NCBI GenBank assembly: GCA_037178855.1
Contig: JASJZC010000002.1
Span: 1,798,001 to 1,862,000 of the forward strand
Origin: Oscheius sp. JU75
Lineage: Eukaryota > Nematoda > Chromadorea > Rhabditida > Rhabditidae
Reading direction: 5' to 3'
Length of the DNA stretch: 64,000 nt
Within the stretch, counting starts at the first letter, position 1, and each line of letters opens with the position of its first letter. The position numbers and the translations under genes were made by a program. Below the pieces are notes generated by a model. That model searched no databases and was not told where the DNA came from. It saw only the letters and a program-made list of their open reading frames with translations. Shown in pieces: positions 42,558 to 55,059 of this stretch.

Positions 42558-45500
42558 TTTGGCGGGAAGGGAGAGGGAAAGGATTGGAGAGCATATGAAA
42601 AGAAGAAGTAGCGACAGAGACAGAGAAAACATGGGAAAGTGGAGACAATGTTGGAATGGGGTCAGCGGGAAAGCCGTTAACATGGCTGCAAATGAAACGG
42701 GGATTAGGAATGAGAAGGCCTGGTCACTGTCACCGTACCTGGATATGGTGTCGTCAGCCATGTAGCCTGTTCCATGATTCTCCATGTCTTGAGAGCATAG
42801 TAGTCCAAAATTACCAAAATTACAAACTTTCCATTGAAGCAATTACAAAGAGCTCCCAGTTGACAGGGAATCGCAATGCCCAAGCGTTCTAGTCCGCTCC
42901 ACCTCCGATGCTTTTCCGTAGACGGCTGACTTTTTTCGTCACTTTATTCCTCGTCAACGTTCGGCTGCCGTAGACTACCGCCATGCACTTCGGATGAGGC
43001 GGTTGTCTATCATCAAAAGGGGATCCCATCCTCCCAGCAAGAAGACAACAACCAAGAGAATGAGAGATAGTAAGAGACAGGTCGTTTTTGACAGTCGTCG
43101 TCTACACAATCATACCCGACGCTTCGTTCAAGTTCAACAAGAGCAAGATGGAGAATGTTATCGCTATTGTCATCTGTCTACTGGAGCCCTTACGACCTAC
43201 CGGATAGCGACAGTATCACAACTTAGTTCAATTTGTTTTTGGGACTTTGAGGTCGGGGACTTACTACCTTGTTTGGACTAATTATGCTGTGACTAGGTTA
43301 CAAAGGCAGACAATGATAGTCACAGTGATAGTGATAACTGTTTTCCTGATCTCACTTGATTTTCCTTCTATGATTGATCCCTTTGTCAACCCGGCCGAAT
43401 TGATGCTTCTGCTCGCCTCAAGGTGGATTGTGCTATTGAGTATAGTGTCATTAGTTGGTCAGTCTTCTTTTGAGAGTTATGCAAATAATGTATCCAATCA
43501 GTTACCCGTAAAACAGTAACCAAAATTTTTTTTTTTTGGAGCTGACCAATAATGATCAGACCATGGCCAAAATAGATCAAAAAATAGTTTTCGCCAAAAA
43601 CGCTTTGAACAACTGATTGGTGCTTTCCTAGGCTTTTCATGCAAAAAGTCATAAAAGATGAAGAAAACGCGAAAAAGGGACAAAAGACAAAAAAAGGAAA
43701 AAAGGAAAAAAGGAAATGGATCCGAACCCATGATCAATTTCTCATGTGTCCGCTGCGCTCATCACTCGCTGCCATGCTTTTCTGTACATCCAACTCTGGT
43801 TGAGTTCGCAAAGTGCCGATACACATTGTTGAAGACTGTAATCACCAGCCAATTTCCAGATTTTCTTCATTATCAAATAACACTTTGGTATATACACAAT
43901 AGCAAAGCCCACCTTAAGTTGGAAGGCTTTTCTTGTCAGTTTTTCTCCACAGGCTCTTTATCCTAGTCACAGCTCCCGAGGCGTAAAACTGGATTTCCGC
44001 TGCGGAAGCTGGCCTGACCTCATCTCTGCCGTTCCTCTAATTTTGATGTTGTTAGGATTGCAGAGGGCGAAAGTTCAGAGTGTTTTTGAGTCGAAGTGAC
44101 AGGAAGTTTTTAAGGCAGAAAACGGTTGCCTGGCCTGTCAACAAGGACAGAGAGATAGAGAAACAAAGAGACAGAGACATAGAGACAGATAGACAGAGTG
44201 ACGCTTCCAGATATATCCTTTGCTCCAAGAATCACCATGCTCTTATGAATTAAGAGGATTAACCACGCAGTTTTCCTAGTCATATATTACTCTTCCCCTA
44301 TTCTCTGTCTGTCTGTGTAAAAGTTGAAGTCATGTGTAAGCCGTTCTTTTAGAACCCCCTTTATTGGAAGTATGTCCAGACCAACTTCCAGTGACAGAGA
44401 CCATGTCATTTCCAAAGTCGTAACACACCCACCAGATGTTTTTTGTTCCCCTAGCAATCTCTTAGGAGCTGAGAGAATACTTCCAGGAAGAGGAAAGACA
44501 ACATATGTCAGGCAAGGCCAAAATAGACAGGGTTCTTATGGATCAGTGAGCCACCAGGTGGTATTTTAGGAGCTCAGGTTGACATCGAGGGAGGGAGACA
44601 CTGAAAAGTGTCACTGTATCTGTCTCTCTGTCTCTCTTCCTCTATGTCTCTCTCCCTGTCTCTGTTTCGCTGTCGCCTGTTTTGCCCTGAGTCCAAAACA
44701 TACCTGCCTACTTAATACGCCAATCCCAGTCACAGAGGTATGAGCAAGAGTCAACAATTCTCAGAGTTTCGGTAAATTCTGACGTGTGTTTAAATCAAAA
44801 ATGGCTCTTGATTGAGACTGTTTATAAGTCAACTGGGAAGGGGAGAAAGACAGTTATCAGTTCTTTCAAGACCACCCAAAAAGTGTCTGAGCACTTGTGA
44901 TAGGAACCTTCTCAGTCCTCTTTCAATGGATTTTGGTTCCAGACTCACTGTCACTCCCTTCCTTCCCGTTTCCTCTCTCTCTCTGGTCCCGTGGCCATCC
45001 CTTTGAATCCCTATTACTTCCAGCCCAGTCATGTCGTACTCTGAACAAAAACAGTCCCTCCTCTAGAACTTTTCTTTGACAGGTGTACATTCATCTCTGT
45101 ACCTGAGACGTTCCTCCTTCTTACCCCTTTTTTGTTCACCTAGAAAAGCTTAATGTTTCAACGAGCTCAAAGCTCGGAACATTGCAGAGATCGGAAAACG
45201 TGCCTCATATGGGAACGTGTATTGTTTTTCAACATTAGTTGGGAGACTTTTTCTATTCTCTAAAGCTCTGACTGAATCAACTGTTTTCGTGATCTGTTAG
45301 GTTTGGATGATAACAAGGATTGATTAGATAAATAGGGGATTTTGTGAAAAGGAACGGTTGTTTACCACTTCGAAGGTCAAATGGATCGCTACTCTCGGTC
45401 TTTCTCTGTCTCTCTGTCTCTATGTTAATAGTAACGTTGTCACGGGTTTTATGCCCGGGGAAAGATAGCTCGGCATGTGAATGCCGGATTTGAGGAGCTA

Positions 45501-45980
45501 GGAACAAGGGATTCTCGAGGAAACAACGGCTTTTGTTCGAAACTCGATAGGAAAGCGTTTTTAGGTAATTCAGATTTATCGAAAGAGACAATTAAGTTAC
45601 CGCAGGGGCGATTAACGGGTAAAATCAAGAGAGAATCAACCAGAAGAAAGATTTCAGCGAGAACAACAGTAAAAGTAAAATCGTGCCAGACGGCGACGTA
45701 GATGGGGGTTACGGTAGACGGAAAATGGCGGGATTACGAATGAATGGGACAAAACAGTATTGTAAGTCTACTGTTCGTACATTATTCGTTCTCTGTCTAC
45801 GCTTCTCCGTCTATCCGTCTCTCTGTTTCTCTGTCTCTGTATGATTCCATTATTCAAGGCTCTTTCCTGCTGTCACGTAAATCGCTCCCAGCCCCGTTTA
45901 CAACCTGATCTGTCAAGCTTTATGATTGATTAGACTAACGTCATTCACTCGCAATTTTCCTTTCCCTCACAACCGACCCT
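42558..45980. other. Intergenic region, no gene supported
   Basis: Low-complexity AGAGACAG and TCTCTGTCTC tracts occur at about 44145-44200, 44615-44665 and 45400-45425. Open frames around 43.0-43.3 kb and 44.3-44.6 kb have no motif or splice support. A tRNA-like T-arm lies near 43716 on the minus strand. Confidence 0.4.
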
Positions 45981-46048
45981 TTTCCAGATTCCAAAGTCGT
46001 CTATCTGGAGTGAAGCTCCAACGCCCTCTCCTAGAGGCCCCGCCCTCC

Positions 46049-49000
46049 ATGGCATTGCGATCACCAATGTGCCCGCCGGACGGCAGTGACGATGGTCCTC
46101 ATCGCTCCTTAGTCAGCTTGACACTCGTCTCTGTAGGTAAGTCACTATTTTCTGTTGCTCCTTTTGGTAGTTAAGAGATCAAGTCATGTCCTGTCTCTCA
46201 CTCTTCCTGCTCTGCCTCTTTTTCTAGTATTCGTATTCTCCCCCACTCTGTCTCCCTCTCCCTCTCTCTCTCTCTCTGATAGATAGTGTCGAGCTGTTCT
46301 TCCTAAGAATTGACAGTAGATGTCCAGTGACTCTTCTGTCCTATACTGTCTGAAACGATTGGTTCTGTGAGGCTAGAGTTACAATCACTGTACCCGACTC
46401 CTAGTGATCTATAATTGACCGTAGGTAGAGACAGTACTGGTGAATTTGAGTCGAAATCCAGTTGACTATCTGGACCTGATTGTCTACCAGATCTGTCAAG
46501 AGACCTGCAAGAGAGTCTTCTTGGGGAAAACGGCTGTCTCTTTTGATAGCAACTGTCTCTTTTTGTTCTCTCTTTAGGAACAGTGCCTCTCTATTTTCTT
46601 GTCTCTGCCTCCCTGTCTATCTAGTAAGTCACTGTCAATTCCTTCCATAGGACGACTGTCTCTAGAAGGCCAGTCTCTGTCATTGCCCTTCCAGTGTTTT
46701 CCCAGTATTCCATCCCTCCTTGACTTTTGTCCCAATGCTCTTTGATGAGTCGCAACCCTCAAGATCCTTACCTATTCAAGCGTTCACCCCCTCGCGACTC
46801 TGCAGGCCTTTTGTCCAACGAGGGAATCCCTGGAATTCTTCTGTAGATGTTTACCTACCCTCCCAGGGCTGTGAATCTAAATATACCATGTTTTGGGGAA
46901 TGCCCTATTTTTAGGGTCTCTCTCTCTCCCTCTGCAAATGTCTTCCCTGTCATTCTGTTTACGAGGTCCCGCTCATTGGACAAGAGACTATAGGAACACC
47001 CATGTTTTGACTGCTTTCCGGTCCATACATGTCATGTTTCCTCTCGCTCTTGATGTGAACATGTAAATAGCTGAAGAGGGGGTCAAAGAAATATGTAGAT
47101 AGCGCTCATTGGCATGCTGAGCCTGTACGGGGCTGGACAGAAAAAACAGCATAGTAATTAGTCGTCTCTTCAACTTTTTAGTGTCTGACGCTTCAGAGAG
47201 GTCTGATGCAACGCTTTATACAGCTACTTTGAGAGCAATTGCAGAGAGCAGAAACAGGAAGTAGAGATGGGGGATGGAAGGCTTGAAAAGGTTCAGGGAC
47301 AGAACTTGACTACTTGACTCACATTGGACAGGGATAGTCGTGACATTGGAAAGAGAGTCAAGAGACTGGGCAGAAATCTGATGATTAGGGAATAAACTGT
47401 ATACTGAACAGAGACATGTCTTGACTGATTGAACATTCAAGGAGATAATGGCTAAAAGACAGTTCAAGGATCTGAACCAGACCGAAATACTGCAACAGTA
47501 GTCTGTAGTACAAACACAGACATACTACCGGTAGTTTTTGGGTAGTGACCACTGGAGCTGTCAGGCAGACTATCAGACCTATATCTCGACACAAATCAGA
47601 AAACAACAAAAGACAGAATTGAAGAAAGAAAGAGAGTCTAAGGACCACTGAATCAGTCAGGTAGACTTGATTTTATCTGTCCCATTGACTATCAAACTTG
47701 TTCAGTTGACCGATCCTAGCCTTTGACCCATCCACGTGCCTTACATCCCAATATCCTCTCTCGAGCTCTCATCACCCCAAGGGGGGTCCCCTCTCATGTT
47801 TGTATTACTCTGCCCCCGAGCAACGCGCATAAAGAACAAGAAAGGGAGACAAGAACCAATTCTTATAGGCTCTTTCGTCTCGCTCATCTCTCTGTGCAAC
47901 AACATTCTCGTCTTCTACTGTCTATTCAGAAGCCCTCGGAAATTTTCCTGCTATTTTCAGGTACAAATCACATTTTGGTCGATGAGGTCGGGGGTTTTTG
48001 GCCAATTAGGTTAGAATCTGACACGCCGAGATGAGAATCAGAGTCGTGGGATCAAAACAACGAATGTACAGCTGGAAAAATTTGATTTCGTTGTGAGATT
48101 GAGGTTTTCGATTATAATAAGCCTTTCTAAAGGTCACTTCGAATTTTGTACTCATGGTCAAGTGGTTAGCGCGCACGTCTGGGATTCTGGAGATCGCATG
48201 ATCGGATCTCAAACCAGTCATTTTTAGTTCCTGCTCGTTCTGTCAGCCTTCGATATTTTGGTGTCCGCCTGCTACATTCCTGTGATTTTAGTCGACAGCC
48301 TGAAGGTGAGTAAGATTTCGGGAGGTTATTATTCAAATTGGGAGCCGGTCAGAGACCAATTTATTCGGTCAGGGACTGACTGACAGATAGAGAGACAAAG
48401 AAATTCTGTTTTCAGGACTGGCTCCCTTCAGTCTTCCTGGCTCGCTTCTTTTGGAGCTACTTCGTCTATGTCCTGACTCTCACACACATCAGCATGACCG
48501 CTGCCAGGTAAGGATTGCCAGAGCCGTGACCTAAAACCGAGGAAGCTAACCTTATTTTGGCGGCGTGGGGGACCAGGCCGCGTCATCTCATCAGTTGCAG
48601 AGAGTCTGATGGGAAAATGATCGGGGAACGGGAAGTGAAGAGGTCGAAAGTTGAGAGTCTCTCTCTGTCTCAATGTCCGTCTGTCACTCTGTCTCCCTGT
48701 CTATCCGTCTCACTGTCTATCTCATCCAACACTTTTCAGTTTTGTCCTGGCAGGAGCAATGTTTGAACGTTACCTCATCACAGTCCGATCCTTCTACCTG
48801 AAGACCTTCCAGTCCAGACGAACAGCCTACTGTATCCTCTCCATAGTCCTGTCCATCGTCTCGAAAGGGGGTATTGTGGCAGAATTGGACATCTTTCCAT
48901 CTGAAGATGAGAACTGCAGGGTGAGTCTGAGCTTACACGTCAGTTGATCTTTCGAGAGCCCGATTCAGAGATGAGGATTAGCGAGATCAGCCGTGTATTT

Positions 49001-50631
49001 TGAGCACTAAGAGTTAGATAACAGAAAGGTCATTGAGATTTTTGCCAGGTCTTTAGGGATGAACACCGAACTTTTGGTGCTTTGTGTTGTTTTGGCTGTC
49101 AGGCATGTTTGGGTGATCTGAGAGCTGCCACCATGTTCTGGGAAGTGAAGTTGCAGCGAGGCAGAACGACAGAGAGACAGAGAGACAAACCGGAAGTTCT
49201 CTCAACTTTTCTAAATTCATCTCTTCCCATCCAGTCGCTCTTCTCGCCTCCTCAAGTGTCCTTAGCTGATGGCTCTCTGACCTCACTGCGCGTATTTTCG
49301 GTTCAAAAAGAGAGGAAGTCAAAACAACCTTTCAGGGTACTGTAAGTGAGTTCTACGTGGACGTGACACCGCTGACAACGACCTTTTGGTACGGGAACAT
49401 CTACCGCTTCTGGGTACGGAACTTTATAACCGTCTTCCTGCCCTTCTTCCTACTGATTCTGATCAATGTGAGCACGGTGGTCGAGCTCAAGAATGTCCAC
49501 AAGGGATTCGAGAGGAAGCCCAGCCGGTTCCAGATGAAGTCAGAAGCAAAGGTAAGGTATTTTGGGTCCTACTGGCTGTCAAGGCTATTCTGGGAAATGG
49601 GGTGTCGAGTCATCTTATGCACTCTTTCCACATGAACTGCGACTTTGCGTAATTGAGAGTGCCTGCTAGGAGAGTGAAGACGGCTCTGCAGAAGGATATC
49701 TATTGGAAGAGAACCTGAAAGATTCTGTAAACATCGCGTGTCTTTGAGCTCAGCTTTTTGGCAGAAGAGCTGCGTTTTTTAGATTACTGTAGTTCTGCAA
49801 AGTATCTCGAACCATAACTTTGTAAAACATGGATAATGTTAAAACTTGCTCCTTGAACAAGAAATCCCCCAAAGATGACTACGCTTGTCGAACGTTCTGT
49901 CTATTGTTTTCACTTCACAGAGCCCTCTTGTTTCCACAGCCTAGGCGCAAACGTCACCGCCTATGAAATATATAAACTACCTGGGTTTGATCCCTTTCGA
50001 GTTTTTTGGTATTTTTGAACACAATTTCAAGTTTCAAATCTCTTTTCCGGTTATATTTGTCGATTTTAGCCCCTGCAATCGAGCTCAGAGTTCTCGAAGG
50101 TAAGCTAGAGTGAGTATTGTCTAATTCAGTTCACGCTACCCTTAGATTACAGTACTTGGAGTGTGTTAGAGTCTACACTACCCCCTAGAGATATACAAAT
50201 TTTCCAGGGCAAGGTCCGTTCCGCCACATGGACCCTGATTCTCGTCGGCGTCTCCTACCTGCTCTCCAATTTGGTTAATGTCATCGTGACGGCCTGGGAG
50301 TTCCTGGATATGAATGGCCTTCAGACAGAGTGAGTTTTTGAGGGCATCCCATGGCTGGGATTAGTAGTCAAGAGATCGAGGGATGGAGAGAGAGAGAGAG
50401 ATATTCTAAGGGACCAAAACTTTCAGCTACTTCGACTTTTACATGCTCTCGACAGATGTTGTCTCCCTGCTAGTCGTCTTTGCCTGTGCTCTACGTCTTC
50501 CCATCTATCTTCTCTCGAATCCGGAGCTTCGAAGAGTCGTCTTCAAGACGATGAAGAGAGATTTCTCCGAGTCAATCAGACGTAAGACTACGAAATCGGT
50601 TTACAAGCCGGGTACCCGTTCCCTACTGTGA
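46049..50631 (+). CDS. Rhodopsin-class GPCR, FMRFamide-receptor-like
   Basis: Eight phase-consistent exons: 46049-46136, 47869-47960, 48228-48305, 48416-48507, 48740-48920, 49336-49551, 50208-50329 and 50427-50631 (TGA), 357 residues. The ATG is preceded at 45985 by a TTTTCCAG acceptor, compatible with trans-splicing or a leader exon. Seven hydrophobic segments are visible: TM1 (LVSVGSFVSLISLCNNILVF, with the conserved Asn), TM2 (LSAFDILVSACYIPVIL, conserved Asp), TM3 ending in ERY (ERYLITVRS) in place of DRY, TM4 (AYCILSIVLSIVSKGGIV), TM5 (FITVFLPFFLLILINV with the proline), TM6 (TLILVGVSYLLSNLVNVI) and TM7 (VVSLLVVFACALRLPIYLL, an RLPIY variant of NPxxY), then SNPELRRVV as helix 8. The pattern, especially the TM5 block and SNPxLR, resembles nematode FMRFamide-like peptide receptors; ligand unknown. 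Confidence 0.85.
48149..48220 (+). repeat. tRNA-like element in a GPCR intron
   Basis: TCATGGTCAAGTGGTTAGCG (A box) followed by CTGGGATTCTGGAGATCG and a degenerate TGATCGGATCTCAAACC T-arm. It sits just upstream of the exon 3 acceptor. Confidence 0.45.
49793..49827. repeat. Dispersed hairpin repeat, copy 5 (diverged)
   Basis: TTCTGCAAAGTATCTCG on the left and CCATAACTTTGTAAAA on the right. It keeps the AAAGT/ACTTT core but is partly unpaired. It lies in a GPCR intron. Confidence 0.45.
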
Positions 50632-50656
50632 TATACTGTGTGTGATTGTAGAGTGT

Positions 50657-50662
50657 AATAAA
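50657..50662 (+). terminator. Polyadenylation signal AATAAA of the GPCR gene
   Basis: AATAAA 26 nt after the GPCR stop codon. Confidence 0.6.
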
Positions 50663-50689
50663 ACCGTGTCATTCGTTTTGGGTTGGGAA

Positions 50690-50820
50690 GAGACAGAAAG
50701 ACAGAGAGACAGATAGAGAGAGAAAAAGGTCGACATGGAGACAGATAAACAAAGAGACAATAAGGCAGAAGGGCAGAGAGGCAGGAAGACCGAGAGAGAC
50801 AGAGTGACAGAGAGCCAGTA
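50690..50820. repeat. AGAGACAG-type purine-strand repeat tract
   Basis: Repeated AGAGACAGAG, ACAAAGAGACAA and related words over about 130 nt downstream of the GPCR gene. Confidence 0.75.
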
Positions 50821-51164
50821 GGTTTAACTAGGAGCCACTTTCAAAATAGGAAAGTAGTCTACCTAGAGTAGTAGAGACGACAGCACTGGCAACAACTGAT
50901 GGGTAGGCTGACAGTACTTAGGCTGACAAGTTGATAGAACCCTTGACAAGTTCTGGGAGGACAGTCTAAGGAGAAAGACAATTGGAAGACTGACAGCGGA
51001 CAGTGACTAACTGAATCCTACCCATCTCTTCCAGTTCCGACCACATTTCCTTGGTTGACGACGAAATTTTCTATAGCGAAAGGCGCTGTTATTGTCTCTG
51101 TCACTGTGCTCTGTCAATCTTCCAATTGTCTTTCCTCTTGTTCTCTCCAGATTTATCAAGGATT

Positions 51165-51690
51165 CTGTCAACTTGTCAACCTATGTACTGTCAGTCTTTT
51201 GTAGGGTCCACCCCGGTTAAACGACGATCTATGTCAGTTTCTGCATCTTGTTTTCTGTCTATTACTATGTCACATCATGTCCACTGCCCATGTACTCCGA
51301 CTTTTCTATGTCAATTTCTCTCTTCTGCCATTCGACCATGTCAAAATCTAGTCACATCATTCTTGGTCAATTGTCTATGCCAACTTCTGTTTCTCTTTCA
51401 ACTTCTGACCAATCGCTGCCATTTCTTTCTATTCACATCTATTCTCTCTCTCTTTATCAACGTGCCACCCACTTCTAACAATAAGACAATAGCTATCGTC
51501 AACTTCTCTGGCAGCTTCTGCTCACCTTCTTACTAATTCCAGACACCTGTCTATGTCAATCCCTGTCAACTTCTGGGGCTCAGATCCAGCTATTCGACTC
51601 TGACAACTCTCCACATCAAATAAACTTTCGAGCATCAGTTTTCGTTTTCGATACCAATGTCAATTTCTGTCACCGATCAATGTCAAAACG
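51165..51690. repeat. Degenerate minisatellite with CTATGTCAAYTTCTG-like units
   Basis: At least ten imperfect, irregularly spaced copies of CTATGTCAACTTCTG or variants (TGTCAATTTCTC, ATGCCAACTTCTG, GTCAATCCCTGTCAACTTC) occur between the GPCR and MIER genes. It is translatable in one frame but only because of the repeat. Confidence 0.6.
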
Positions 51691-51857
51691 AAGAGCCAGA
51701 TTAATACACACTTCAGTTACTAGAGTGAGTGAGGTAATAACAATAATTGACTTCGGCTTGAATTGTACAGAGAATACGAGAGAGATTGCTGAGATATCAC
51801 GCGGGTGGAGAGAGACAGAGAACAAAAATGAGACCATTTTGGAGGGATGGATCAAAA

Positions 51858-51893
51858 GAGAGAGAGAGAGAGGGAGAGAGAGGGAAAGAGCAT
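51858..51893. repeat. GA-rich simple repeat
   Basis: Run of AGAGAGAGAG and GGGAGAGAG words immediately downstream of the MIER stop codon. Confidence 0.8.
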
Positions 51894-51900
51894 GAAGAAC

Positions 51901-54761
51901 CTAAGGAGTCCCGGGCTGAGGATGCGGGTTGAAATGATCCGGATGGTCCAGATAGATTTTTTTTGCGGGAGGAGGAGATGTGGAGAGCATCTTCTCAGTG
52001 AATTGGCGATACTCCTCATCGGCTGTCTTGCGAATCTGCTCGATCTTGAACTTTTGGTATCTGAAATTCTTTGTGATATACAGGAAATTGAAAATACTAA
52101 CCTATCAGTCTTCTTCCACTTGTAGTAGTAGTCGATGAGCTCGCCGATGGGGCGGTAGAGGAGCTGAAATAGAGACCAGTTTTCTGAGAAACTAAGACGG
52201 ATTATCTTGTCAAAATGCCCACATTTTTACCTCCGACGATTTTGAGGTAACCAAACTTTGAGATACTACAAACATGTGTTCGTCATGGTATACGAGTGAC
52301 TACCAAGCTCCGTAAATGTGTTGCAATATAAGGCGTGCAAGCGGGTCATTTCCCCGTTTGTAACAATCGATTCCCGTCACGAACTTATCTAGAAATCCGT
52401 ATTATGCATTTTTCAGTGCTATACACTCATTTTTTCAGCTCCTAAGTGTCTGACAGTAACATTGCGGGTGTATAGGGGTCTCAGGAAACGCGTTTTTGAA
52501 AATGAATTCCGTGCGGAAATTTAAAAAAATCTTAGATTTTAGTTTCTTTCTGCATTTTTGGTGCTTTACAGACATTTTCTCGGTTCAAAAGCGTGTCTAT
52601 TCGACGCACTATAAAATTCTACCCTAGAACAGTCTACTTCGACAGAAAAAACTACCAAGAAAAAAGGTGGTAATGGCTGTACAAGGGGAAAAGACAGCGT
52701 TTTATCAATTTCCACCATTTTTCTCGGCAATTTTGATGACGAATCGGTCAGAAAAAAACAAACCCGAGAAAATGTGTGTAAAACACCGGAAAATGCGTAA
52801 AGAAAGTAAACCCAAGATTTTTGAACTTCCCGCGCAAAATTCAAATTTCAAAACGCGTTTCCGGGACATCCACATCAGCAATTCAGTGTCCCTTTAAGAT
52901 ACAATAAAACAACAAGAGCTACTCACATTCCCAGCCTGCCTGATCAGATTGAAATCCTTGCCGACTTGGCTGAAGGCGTCCTCAAAAGCCTGCTGTTCCT
53001 GGTTGTCCCACTCGAGAGCCTCCGGCCGCACGGATCTCACCGGCTGATTGACTCTCGGGAACGGGTAGTTCTCCTAAATTCTTTTTTGTACCGTAAAATC
53101 CACTAAAATGAACCAACCTCAGCCTTCTTCACATCATAATTTGCCCGATAGAGGGCACAAAGACTGTCCTCATCGTCTCGTTTCAGACTGTAACGTTGTT
53201 CCGGGACGACCTGGACGGGGAGACTGCCTCGGATCTCAACAATTTTCTGGACAAAACTGTTAATCTCCTCGTCTGTGAGCTTGTCAGTCGGCTGCCACAG
53301 TGGCTCCGCCACAGGATGCTCAATTTCTGGGGAGCCAATCTCGGGAATCTGGGCCTGGTAGAGGTCTTCGTCCACGCGAATCTCCTTCCTGTAAGGATCG
53401 GAGGGTATGTAGTCTTTGTCCTCCTCCTCTTCCCCCTCCTCCTCATCTGCCAGCAAAGAGTTCTGAACTGCTCCCGTGTCATCGTAACTGCTGCTGCAGC
53501 CTTCGCTGGGCTGAAAGGAGGCTCGTCCTTTGATAACAATAGGGAAGTGTTACAGTCGGTTTACAAAAATTGGTGCATAATTCAAACGACTGCAGGCCAA
53601 AATGCGCACCGGTTTGAACGAATTTAAACCGGTGCGCTCTTCTGCATTGTCTCGCAGCTTTTTGTCAACGTATTGCTTCTTCAGCAGAAAATCGCTGCTG
53701 GCGTTTCCTGCAAAAAAGCAATTCGAAACAATAATAAAGTATGAAAACGAGGAAAGGCTAAATATAAAACTTCTCAAGCATTTTAATTCGTTCAAATCGG
53801 CGCGCAATTTTGGCCGCGGACGTTTGAATTATGCACCATTTCTGTGAATCGACTATACCATGTTGGAGTCGGAATCGGCGATGGGGAGGTTGTAGCGACG
53901 GCGGAGCTCCTCGATGTCCATCTCGCCTTCTTCCTCGAGGTCTGGAAGATGGAATGGCGTTCTGAGGAGCTCGGAAATAGGAACAATTGGAGCTAAGCGC
54001 CGGATTTTCTGGCACGGAGCTGGCAAGGTAGAAGTTCTCTCCTACAATCCTTTTTCATAGAAATTTAGCACAAGAATTAAGATGATTTAGCGGTATAGAG
54101 GGTAGTAGTAAAGAAGGCACCACGGTTCGTAATTCTGACACCTATTTTCTGAGTATTTAGCACAAAAATAGGCATATTTTTGGCAGAAAGTATAGCATTA
54201 TGCCGTACAGAAAGCCTTGAGTCTTTTTGAACACTTCTTTACTGTTTCAAGAGTCCTAATACCTCCGCAATCCCGAAAACAAGGTTATTGGGCAATAGTT
54301 ACGTTTGTGACTGTTCCGAAACGTGACGACATCAAATTTTAGTGGCCCAATCACAATGAAAAGCTACTATCTTGAATTTACACCTACTTTTAGTGCTAAA
54401 TTCGGTCTAATTTTGGTTTTACAAGACATTTTCAAGCAAAACTAGCCTGCCCATGCATTTTATTTATAATTTTGACCAAAAATCTGGGTATATATGATCT
54501 AGGTCTGTCAAGTCATAGCATACATCCTAGAAAGCCATTTTCCGCAAAAGATTTAAATAAAATCAAGGAAAAAAGCCCACCTTTCAATTCGTTGCTGTAA
54601 TCACCTTCCTCAAAGGCCTCTTCCTCATCCAGGGTGCCTAAAAAGACGAACTATTTTTCAAATCCGACACACTTACCCTCATTATCGATGCCATTGTCCT
54701 CCTCGGGCTCATCAAAATCGTCGTCTCCTGCCGAGGAACGCGAATATTCGTCGTCAGCCAT
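51901..54761 (-). CDS. mier-1: MIER-like ELM2/SANT transcriptional corepressor
   Basis: Seven phase-consistent exons: 54761-54677, 54637-54581, 54019-53859, 53510-53118, 53073-52927, 52163-52102 and 52060-51901 (TAG), 354 residues. The N terminus is acidic (DDDFDEPEEDNGIDNE). EEEGEMDIEELRRRYNLP matches the EGDMPIEELLSLYG motif of MIER1. An acidic run then leads to DKDYIPSDPYRKEIRV, the MIER hallmark (DEDYIPSEDWKKEIMV), and DLYQAQIPEI starts the ELM2 domain that binds HDAC1/2. The SANT domain follows (LEWDNQEQQAFEDAFSQVGK, DFNLIRQAGN, IGELIDYYYKWKKTDRY). Vertebrate MIER proteins are nuclear HDAC corepressors; the role here is inferred. The ELM2 region is shorter and more diverged than in human MIER1. 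The exon 3 acceptor (54019) was chosen because it alone keeps phase and the conserved frame. The symbol is by similarity to C. elegans. Confidence 0.9.
53555..53853. repeat. Foldback (MITE-like) element in a MIER intron
   Basis: Left arm 53555-53627 and right arm 53782-53853 are inverted copies of about 72 nt at roughly 80 percent identity; both contain GGTGCATAATTCAAACG in opposite orientation. The spacer is about 150 nt. The element fills almost all of intron 53511-53858. Terminal duplications are not obvious. Confidence 0.7.
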
Positions 54762-55059
54762 CCTATGAGACTAAAAGAAAGAGTCAAAGTTGGGGGTAAT
54801 GAGGCAGGACGAGAAGGGCTGAAGCCTCTTCTTCCTCCTCTGCCGCATATTCTCGGCCAGAGCATGCATTTTTCGTGCCAAGACCATCGGAATATGAAAA
54901 ATTAGAGAGATAGGAAAGAAGAAGGCTTAAACCAAGGAAATTGAACTAAAAAATATGCAAATTTTAAGAAGAAATAGCTTTAATCGACAGTTACACGTAT
55001 TTATGTGAAGGGAAACATGGAAATTTGATTCAACAGAACACTCGGGGGGCGATAAAATT
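54762..55059. other. Short intergenic spacer between two minus-strand genes
   Basis: About 300 nt separate the Nup205 stop codon (55060) from the MIER start (54761). No open frame or known element is visible. It should contain the MIER promoter or, if the pair is an operon, a trans-splice site. Confidence 0.4.

Noticed and set aside
53758-54015. Alternative frame through MIER exon 3 (Arg/Pro-rich).
   Set aside because: The other frame gives the MIER EEEGEMDIEELRRRYNLP motif and joins exons 2 and 4 in phase.
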